In this document: one piece after another, positions 58,118 to 64,000 of the stretch
How positions within the stretch are numbered: position 1 is the stretch's first letter
How the letters are laid out: every line of letters begins with the position of its first letter
NCBI RefSeq assembly: GCF_041051975.1
Contig: NZ_CP163435.1
Location: 7,667,001-7,731,000, forward strand
DNA: 64,000 bases
From: Streptomyces sp. R21
GTDB lineage: Bacteria; Actinomycetota; Actinomycetes; Streptomycetales; Streptomycetaceae
Direction: 5' to 3'
The notes under the pieces: generated by a model
Databases searched by the model: none
What the model was told of the DNA's origin: nothing
What the model saw: the letters and a program-made list of their open reading frames with translations, nothing else
Position numbers and translations under genes: made by a program

Positions 58118-58956
58118 ACAACGAGTCGCTCGTCCTGTTCGTCGCGGGCCGCCCGGTCGGCCGCTACATCACCCGGCCCGAACTGCCGCCGAGGCTCTCC
58201 CCGCGCCCCCACCTGCACCCCGTCACCACCCTGGCCGGCACGGCTGTCACCGAACTCAGCCCCGCCGACCACATACACCACCTCGGCGTCGGTGTGGCCG
58301 TACCCGACGTCGAGGGGCACAACTTCTGGGGCGGCCGCACCTATGTGCGCGGTCAGGGCCCCACCGAGCTCGACAACCACGGCGCGCAGCGGCACACCGC
58401 CTTCCAGCTGCGCGACCCGGACGGCTTCGTCGAGGAGCTGCGCTGGATGGCCGCGGGCGGCGAGCTGCTGCGCGAGCGGCGCACCGTCGCCGCGACCGAA
58501 CTCACCGAGTCCGCCTGGGCGTTGGACTTCACCTTCTCGCTCACCAACACCACAGCAGATGACCTGTCGATCGGCAGCCCCGCGACGAACGGGCGCCTGG
58601 GCGCGGCATACGGCGGCTTCTTCTGGCGGGCCCGCAAGGAGGCAGGGGAGCCGCGTGTGTTCACCGCCGCCGCCGAGGGCGAGGAGGCGGTGCACGGCAA
58701 TCGCGCCGACTGGCTCGCCCTGGCGGGCGCCACCTGGACGCTCGTCTTCGCCGGCGCCACCGAACCCACCCGCCGCGACCCGTGGTTCGTGCGTACCGCG
58801 GAGTACCCGGGCGTCGGCTCGTCGCTCGCCCACGGTGAGCGGCTGCCGATTCCGGCCGGGGAGACCGTCGTACGCCGGATCGTCACCGTCGTCGCGGACG
58901 GTTGTCTCGACCGGGCCGGGGCGGCGGCTCTCGTCCGCAAGGCGGTGAGCCCGTGA
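58114..58956 (+). CDS. PmoA-like (DUF6807) family protein
   Basis: 280 residues. The beta-rich domain opens with a short strand-rich part and has HPVTTLAGTAVTELSPADHIHHLGVGVAV (His-rich HIHH, about 50-53), LRWMAAGGELLRERRTVAA and the closing PWFVRTAEYPGVGSSLAHGERLPIPAGE. This matches the family called 'PmoA', named for methane oxygenase but without that function, and common in plant-polysaccharide operons. Coupled on both sides (ATGA, GTGA) to the oxidoreductase and GH43 genes. Role unknown. Confidence 0.8.
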   Translation: MNNESLVLFVAGRPVGRYITRPELPPRLSPRPHLHPVTTLAGTAVTELSPADHIHHLGVGVAVPDVEGHNFWGGRTYVRGQGPTELDNHGAQRHTAFQLRDPDGFVEELRWMAAGGELLRERRTVAATELTESAWALDFTFSLTNTTADDLSIGSPATNGRLGAAYGGFFWRARKEAGEPRVFTAAAEGEEAVHGNRADWLALAGATWTLVFAGATEPTRRDPWFVRTAEYPGVGSSLAHGERLPIPAGETVVRRIVTVVADGCLDRAGAAALVRKAVSP

Positions 58957-60482
58957 TCGCCTCGTCCGACCTGGGGGACGGGACCTACCGCAACCCCGTC
59001 CTCGACGCCGACTGGTCCGACCCCGACGTCCTGCGCGTCGGCGACGACTTCTACATGACCGCCTCCAGCTTCGGCCGGGCGCCGGGCCTGCCGCTGCTGC
59101 ACTCCCGCGATCTGGTGAACTGGTCCCTCGTCGGGCACGCGCTCCAACTCCTGGAGCCCGCCGCCGAGTTCAGGAAGCCACGGCACGACTGCGGGGTCTG
59201 GGCACCCTCGTTGCGCCACCACGACGACCGGTTCTGGATCTTCTGGGGCGACCCGGACCAGGGCGTCTTCCAGGTCAACGCCCGTGAGATACGCGGACCG
59301 TGGACCCGTCCGCACCTCGTCAAGGCCGGCAAGGGGCTCATCGACGCCTGCCCGCTGTGGGACGCGGAGACCGGCGAGGCGTATCTCGTGCACGCCTGGG
59401 CCAAGTCCCGCTCCGGGGTCAAGAACCGGCTCACCGGGCATCGCATGCGGCCCGACGGCACCGGACTGCTCGACGAGGGCAAGGTGATCGTCGACGGCGA
59501 CCTGATACCGGGGTGGTTCACGCTCGAAGGCCCCAAGGTCTACCGGCACGACGGCTGGTTCTGGATCCTCGCGCCCGCCGGGGGAGTGGAGACCGGCTGG
59601 CAGGGCGCCTTCCGCTCGCGCGGCTTCTTCGGCCCGTACGAGGAACGGATCGTGCTGGAGCAGGGCGACACCGACGTCAACGGCCCTCACCAAGGCGGCT
59701 GGGTGCGCACTCAGACCGGCGAGGACTGGTTCCTGCACTTCCAGGCCAGGGGCGCCTACGGGCGGGTCGTCCACCTCCAGCCGATGCGCTGGGACACCGG
59801 CGGCTGGCCGGTGCTCGGCGACGAGGGCGCCCCCGTCGCCGTACACAGGAAGCCGGATCTGCCGCGGCAGCCGCTCTCCGCACCCGCCACCGACGACGGG
59901 TTCCCCGGCGGCCGCTACGGGCGCCAGTGGCAGTGGACCGCCAACCCGCAGGACGGCTGGGCCACCCATCACTCGGCGGACGGACTGCGGCTGACCTGCG
60001 TGAGGACGGCGGACGCGGACGACCTGCGCAAGCTGCCGGGCGTCCTCACCCAGCGACTGCCCGGTACCCCCTGCACCGTCGAGGTGGAGCTGCGGCTGCA
60101 CAGCGAGGAGGCCGGCGCCCGGGCCGGACTCGCCGTGCTGGGCGATGCGTTCAGCTGGATCGGGCTCCAGCGGGGGAGCGACGGGTCTGTGCAGCTCGTG
60201 CACCGGTTCGCCGAGTCCGTCGCCGACCGGGAACGGGACGCCGCACCTCCGCGGCTCGCGCCCGAGGGGCGGGCCCGGCTGTGGATCGAGATCGGCGCGG
60301 GGGCGCGCTGCCGTTTCTCCTACGACGTCGGTGACGGCCGGGGCCGCTCGGGCCCCGTCTTCGCCGCCACCCCCTGGCGCTGGGTCGGCGCCCTGCTCGG
60401 GCTCTTCGCGCTCGCGCCCGTCGGCGGGGGCCACGCCGGCGCGGCCACGTTCACGCAGTTCCGCATCACCGCGACCCCCTGA
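58953..60482 (+). CDS. Glycoside hydrolase family 43 (beta-xylosidase / arabinofuranosidase type)
   Basis: 509 residues. The five-bladed propeller starts TYRNPVLDADWSDPDVLRVGDDFYMTASSFG, with the catalytic base candidate D23, transition-state Asp D131 (LIDACPL) and acid E192 (TLEGPKVYRHD). A C-terminal beta-sandwich follows (about 310-509). No signal peptide, so it acts inside the cell on imported oligosaccharides, probably arabinose- or xylose-substituted pectin pieces. GTG start overlaps the PmoA-like stop. Confidence 0.9.
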   Translation: MIASSDLGDGTYRNPVLDADWSDPDVLRVGDDFYMTASSFGRAPGLPLLHSRDLVNWSLVGHALQLLEPAAEFRKPRHDCGVWAPSLRHHDDRFWIFWGDPDQGVFQVNAREIRGPWTRPHLVKAGKGLIDACPLWDAETGEAYLVHAWAKSRSGVKNRLTGHRMRPDGTGLLDEGKVIVDGDLIPGWFTLEGPKVYRHDGWFWILAPAGGVETGWQGAFRSRGFFGPYEERIVLEQGDTDVNGPHQGGWVRTQTGEDWFLHFQARGAYGRVVHLQPMRWDTGGWPVLGDEGAPVAVHRKPDLPRQPLSAPATDDGFPGGRYGRQWQWTANPQDGWATHHSADGLRLTCVRTADADDLRKLPGVLTQRLPGTPCTVEVELRLHSEEAGARAGLAVLGDAFSWIGLQRGSDGSVQLVHRFAESVADRERDAAPPRLAPEGRARLWIEIGAGARCRFSYDVGDGRGRSGPVFAATPWRWVGALLGLFALAPVGGGHAGAATFTQFRITATP

Positions 60483-60531
60483 GGGTCAACTCCTGCCATC
60501 CGTATGCCTGTTATGCCTTCTGGGAGCCGCA

Positions 60532-61623
60532 ATGACGCAGCACCTTCATAGCAAGCGCTTGCCGAGACCGGGTCGCGGCAAGGTCCTGGCCGCCGTGATC
60601 GGCCTGGTGGCCGCCCTGAGCCTCGGTGCGATCGGGGAGGCGAAAGCCTCCACCGAGCCGCAGGTCACGGCGGCGGTCCGGCTCTCCGACCGCCCGCACG
60701 GCTTCGCCTCCCTCGACGGCGGCACCACCGGCGGCGCGGGCGGCAAGGTCGTCACCGTCACCGACCAGGCCTCGCTGGCCCGGTACGCGGCCGCCGAGGA
60801 GCCGTACGTCATCCGGATATCGGGGGCGATCGACGTCGAGCCCTTCGGGTCGGACATCGTCGTGGCCTCCGACAAGACGATCATCGGCGTCGGCGACACC
60901 GGTGAGATCGTCCACGGCGAGCTGCACCTCAACCCCGGCACGCACAACGTGATCATCCGCAACCTGACGATCCGCGACTCGTACGTCGAGGGCGACTGGG
61001 ACGGCAAGACCACCGACTTCGACGCGATCCAGATGGACACAGTCGACCACGTGTGGATCGACCACAACCGCTTCACGCACATGGGTGACGGGCTGCTCGA
61101 CATCCGCAAGGACAGTCAGTACATCACCGTCTCGTACAACCAGTTCACGCACCACAACAAGGCGTTCGGGATCGGCTGGACGCCCAACGTCACCACGCAG
61201 ATCACCATCGACCACAACCTGTTCAGCGGCACCAAGCAGCGCAACCCGTCCGCCGACAACTGCGCCTACGCGCACCTGTACAACAACTACTTCACCGACC
61301 AGGTGGCCGACGGCGATCCGGTGTGGACGTACGGCAGCTGGTCGCGCGGCCACACCAGGATGGTCATCGAGAACAGCTACTACGACGGGGTCCAGCACCC
61401 CTACCAGGCGGACGCCACCGCCGAGTTGGTGCAGCGCGGCTCCATCCTGAGGAACACCACCGGGCGCCGGGACGCGTGGGGGACGGCCTTCGACCCGCAC
61501 GACTTCTACGCCTACCGTCTCGACCCGGCGGCAGCCGTCCCCGCACTGGTGACCCGGTTCTCCGGGCCGCAGAAAAGCCTCGGCACGGACGGTTGGGCGC
61601 CGTACGCCACCGCCCGCTCCTGA
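60532..61623 (+). CDS. Second secreted pectate lyase, PL1 family
   Basis: 363 residues. Signal peptide about 1-39 (KVLAAVIGLVAALSLGAIGEAKAS). Core motifs are DKTIIGVG, HNVIIRNLTIRDSYVEGDWDG, DAIQMDTVDHVWIDHNRFTHMGDGLLDI (Ca and vWiDH region), and RNPSADNCAYAHLYNNYF with the catalytic-Arg segment. It differs from the first lyase in the smaller size and the absence of the long loop insert. TGGGAG precedes the ATG; a 12-bp palindrome GCAAGCGCTTGC overlaps codons 7-11. Confidence 0.92.
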   Translation: MTQHLHSKRLPRPGRGKVLAAVIGLVAALSLGAIGEAKASTEPQVTAAVRLSDRPHGFASLDGGTTGGAGGKVVTVTDQASLARYAAAEEPYVIRISGAIDVEPFGSDIVVASDKTIIGVGDTGEIVHGELHLNPGTHNVIIRNLTIRDSYVEGDWDGKTTDFDAIQMDTVDHVWIDHNRFTHMGDGLLDIRKDSQYITVSYNQFTHHNKAFGIGWTPNVTTQITIDHNLFSGTKQRNPSADNCAYAHLYNNYFTDQVADGDPVWTYGSWSRGHTRMVIENSYYDGVQHPYQADATAELVQRGSILRNTTGRRDAWGTAFDPHDFYAYRLDPAAAVPALVTRFSGPQKSLGTDGWAPYATARS

Positions 61624-61704
61624 CCCCCGAGTCCCCCCACGACTTCGTACCTCCCCCGTACTTCCTCCGTACCTCCGTTGGATCCAGAAGAAGAGAGCCG
61701 GTCA

Positions 61705-63042
61705 ATGAAGATCAACATCCGTAGAAGCAGGCGCGCCGCCGTCGCCGTCGCCCTGGGCTCCGTGCTCGCCCTGACCGCCACCGCCTGCGGTGACGACGGC
61801 AGCGGCAGCAGCGGCGACAAGGGCGACGAGGGCTCCGGCAAGGGCGAGATCACCTTCTGGGACAACAACGGCGGTGTCCGTACCGACATCTGGAAGGAGA
61901 TCATCGCCGACTTCGAGAAGAAGAACCCGGACATCAAGGTCAAGTACGTCGGGATTCCCGCCGCGAGCGCCCAGTCCAAGTACGACACCGCCATCCAGGG
62001 CGGCGGGCTGCCCGACGTCGGCGGCGTGGGCACCGCGATGCTCGCCGAGATCGGGGTGCAGGGCGCGCTGGAGCCGCTCGACAGCCGGCTCGACAAGAGC
62101 ACGCTGAAGGGCAAGCTGAGCCAGAACCTGATCGACAGCAGCCGGGCCGCGGGCGCCGGCGACAAGCTCCTGCAGATTCCGACCTCGTCCAACAACGGCA
62201 CGCTGTGGTACCGCACCGACCTGTTCAGGGCGGCCGGCCTGGACGCGCCGACCACCTGGACGAAGTTCTACGCGGCCGCCGACAAGCTCACGAACAAGGG
62301 CAAGAACCGGTTCGGCTTCACCATCCGCGGCGGTGAGGGATCCATCGCGCCGGCCCTGGACGCGGCGTACAGCCAGAGCGGCATCACCTCGTTCTGGAAC
62401 GGCGACAAGACCACGGTCAACGACCCGAAGAACATCGCCGCGCTGGAGAAGTACGTCGCGCTCTACAAGAAGGACACCCCGTCCGCCGACGTCAACAACG
62501 ACTTCACCAAGATGGTCGCCCAGTGGGACAGCGGCACCATCGGCATGCTGAGCCACAACCTCGGTTCCTACCAGGACCACCTGAAGGCCCTGGGCGCGGG
62601 CAAGTTCAGGGGTCTTCCCAGCCCGACGCAGGACAACGGCTCACGCGTGCAGATCTCCAACCCGGTCGACGGGCTGAGCGTGTTCAAGTCCAGCAAGAAC
62701 AAGACGGCCGCCTGGAAGTTCATCGAGTTCGCCGTCTCGCACGAGGAGAACTCCAAGTACAACGAGTCGGCGGGGCAGATCCCGGCGAACACCGAGGCCG
62801 CGCAGGACGCCTGGATCCAGAAGTCCGAGCCGACGAAGCTCGCGGCGGCGGCGCTGAACGGCGGCGACACGAAGATCGTGCAGCTGCCGTACTACCTGCC
62901 GGACTGGGCCACCATTTCCAAGTCCGACAACGAGCCGAACTTCCAGAAGGTGCTGCTCGGGAAGATGTCGGTGAAGGACTTCCTGAACACGCTGGCCGAA
63001 CAGCTCAACGCGGCGCAGGCCGACTGGAAGAAGAACGGATAG
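61705..63042 (+). CDS. Sugar-binding lipoprotein of the pectin ABC importer
   Basis: 445 residues. The lipobox LTATAC places lipid attachment at C28, followed by an acidic Gly/Ser linker. The mature protein is a MalE-like cluster B/D binding protein (EITFWDNNGGVRTDIWKEIIADFEKKNPDIKVKYVGIPAASAQSKYDTA and GLPDVGGVGTAMLAE). It is separated by two secreted or intracellular enzyme genes from its permeases at 53807-55644, an unusual order. The ATG is preceded by AAGAGAGCC. A nine-codon upstream extension lacks signal features and is not used. Confidence 0.9.
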   Translation: MKINIRRSRRAAVAVALGSVLALTATACGDDGSGSSGDKGDEGSGKGEITFWDNNGGVRTDIWKEIIADFEKKNPDIKVKYVGIPAASAQSKYDTAIQGGGLPDVGGVGTAMLAEIGVQGALEPLDSRLDKSTLKGKLSQNLIDSSRAAGAGDKLLQIPTSSNNGTLWYRTDLFRAAGLDAPTTWTKFYAAADKLTNKGKNRFGFTIRGGEGSIAPALDAAYSQSGITSFWNGDKTTVNDPKNIAALEKYVALYKKDTPSADVNNDFTKMVAQWDSGTIGMLSHNLGSYQDHLKALGAGKFRGLPSPTQDNGSRVQISNPVDGLSVFKSSKNKTAAWKFIEFAVSHEENSKYNESAGQIPANTEAAQDAWIQKSEPTKLAAAALNGGDTKIVQLPYYLPDWATISKSDNEPNFQKVLLGKMSVKDFLNTLAEQLNAAQADWKKNG

Positions 63043-63207
63043 CTCCGCTGGGGTTGCCGCCGTGCGGATCGGTCCGTGGTCTCTGACGTCGTTTGCCGAC
63101 CGCGGGCCGGTCCCTGGCTGATCGCGCCCGCGCGGCGGAGCCGCATGTCGATACAGCCCCGCGCCCCTGACCCAACTTCCGCACCCTCTGCTGAAAGGCA
63201 CACCGGC
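63043..63207. repeat. Gap with dispersed Streptomyces intergenic repeat
   Basis: No gene seen. TGGCTGATCGCGCCCGCGCG followed by GGCGGAGCCGC and CAGCCCCGCGCCCCTGA resemble a repeat found after many Streptomyces genes. A promoter for the acetylesterase gene is not evident; CTGAAAGG lies close to its start as the ribosome site. Confidence 0.5.
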
Positions 63208-64000
63208 GTGTCACTTACCCGCAGACAGGTCACCACCGCGGCCCTCGCCGCCGTCCCTCTCGCCGTCGCGGCCTCGGCGCCCGCCTTCGCGGCGCCCGCT
63301 CCTCGACGGCACCGCACCCTCTACATCGCAGGTGACTCCACCGCCGCCCAGAAGTACACCGATGCCAAGCCCGAGACCGGGTGGGGCATGGCGCTTCCCT
63401 TCTTCCTGGGCCAGGGCCTGGAAGTCGCCAACCACGCGGTGAACGGGCGCAGTTCGAAGAGTTTCGTCGACGAGGGGCGGCTCGACGTCATCCTCGAAGC
63501 GATCCGGCCCGGCGACCTCCTGCTGATCCAGTTCGCGCACAACGACGAGAAGAGCGCCGACCCCACGCGCTACACCGAGCCCTGGACGACGTACCAGGAC
63601 TATCTGCGCCAGTACGTCGACGGAGCGCGGGCCCGCGGTGCCCGGCCGGTGCTCGCCACCCCCGTCGAGCGCAGGAGGTTCGACGCGGACGGCAACGCCG
63701 TGCCGACCCATGGCGACTACCCGGCAGCGATGCGCGCCCTCGCCGCGGAGGAGGGTGTGGCGCTGCTCGACATCCAGGCCCTGTCGCTCGCCCTGTGGCA
63801 GAAGCTCGGTGTCGAGGAGACCAAGAAGTACTTCAACTGGACCGCGACCGAGCAGGACAACACGCACTTCAACCCGCCCGGCGCGATCGCCGTGGCCCGG
63901 CTCGTCGCGGCCGGGCTGTTGCACCGCCGGGTGCTCGGGCCCCGGGACGTGCGGCGCCTCGACGACGAGATCCCCGAGTCGTGGATCACCTGGCTCGAGG
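63208..64000 (+). CDS. Rhamnogalacturonan acetylesterase-like SGNH hydrolase, C-terminus outside window
   Basis: First 264 codons; continues beyond the right edge. The signal is Tat-like (LTRRQVTTAALAAVPLAVAASAPAFAAP). SGNH blocks are visible: YIAGDST with Ser (about 40-46), VNGRSS (block II), FAHNDEK (block III with His-Asn) and the Asp/His block TEQDNTHFNPPG. This matches RGAE, which removes acetyl groups from rhamnogalacturonan so that lyases can attack. The GTG start and AAAGG site fit. It is part of the pectin island. Confidence 0.88.
   Translation, partial: MSLTRRQVTTAALAAVPLAVAASAPAFAAPAPRRHRTLYIAGDSTAAQKYTDAKPETGWGMALPFFLGQGLEVANHAVNGRSSKSFVDEGRLDVILEAIRPGDLLLIQFAHNDEKSADPTRYTEPWTTYQDYLRQYVDGARARGARPVLATPVERRRFDADGNAVPTHGDYPAAMRALAAEEGVALLDIQALSLALWQKLGVEETKKYFNWTATEQDNTHFNPPGAIAVARLVAAGLLHRRVLGPRDVRRLDDEIPESWITWLE

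Noticed and set aside
58114..58956. Particulate methane monooxygenase subunit
   Set aside because: The family name PmoA is historical; there are no membrane helices or copper sites of methane monooxygenase, and the context is polysaccharide use.

Overview
The window is high-GC actinobacterial chromosomal DNA, almost certainly from a Streptomyces. Signs of this are strong G/C at third codon positions, many GTG starts, ATGA/GTGA stop-start overlaps, the order sufR-B-D-ferredoxin-C-S-U, two sugar ABC importers without their own ATPase gene, and short dispersed intergenic repeats. All functions below were read from the sequence; no database search was run.

Layout. 1-3.6 kb: heme A synthase (cut by the left edge), an ABC-2 exporter pair and an AAC(3)-like acetyltransferase. 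3.6-10.35 kb: a complete SUF iron-sulfur assembly operon headed by its own Fe-S repressor SufR and closed by a terminator. 10.4-19.9 kb: housekeeping and stress genes, including an AbfB-domain membrane protein, an SMR efflux pump with its TetR gene and tandem operator, dapD, dapA, an ECF sigma factor, a Cys-rich protein and a holin-like/DUF3618 pair. 20-27.7 kb: a frameshifted small membrane gene, a long inverted-repeat element, an ArsR/SRPBCC pair, a secreted nuclease, and a trypsin-like protease beside a free-standing copy of its own N-terminal domain.

27.8-31.6 kb is the most unusual part. A Tat-exported PhoX-like phosphatase gene lies behind a PHO-box-like repeat. It is followed by about 540 bases without a protein gene, then a bacterial Ro60 (TROVE/VWA) gene. 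Those bases encode three tandem Y-RNA-like structures. The first and third contain a circularly permuted tRNA domain (T arm, acceptor hairpin, then D arm). The middle one is a short form without it. All three share a GTGCG internal-loop strand in the closing stem.

31.6-37.2 kb: GntR/ACC deaminase, an MFS pump with divergent TetR and paired operators, a double TerD protein and a small conserved gene. 37.3-42.3 kb: a polyol-type ABC importer, zinc dehydrogenase and DeoR regulator. 42.5-45.8 kb: uronate dehydrogenase, divergent from 5-dehydro-4-deoxyglucarate dehydratase and an unknown coupled gene. 45.9-50.3 kb: a second copy of the inverted-repeat element, an MFS pump, a secreted serine hydrolase and two small enzymes.

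50.3-64 kb is a pectin and plant-polysaccharide island. A GntR regulator is coupled to an aldolase/dehydratase pair for sugar acids. Next come two permeases, pectate lyase, an oxidoreductase, a PmoA-like protein and GH43, all translationally coupled; then a second pectate lyase, the sugar-binding lipoprotein and a rhamnogalacturonan-acetylesterase-like protein cut by the right edge. With the uronate genes at 42.5-45.8 kb this describes depolymerisation outside the cell, import of oligomers and oxidative catabolism of the uronic acids.
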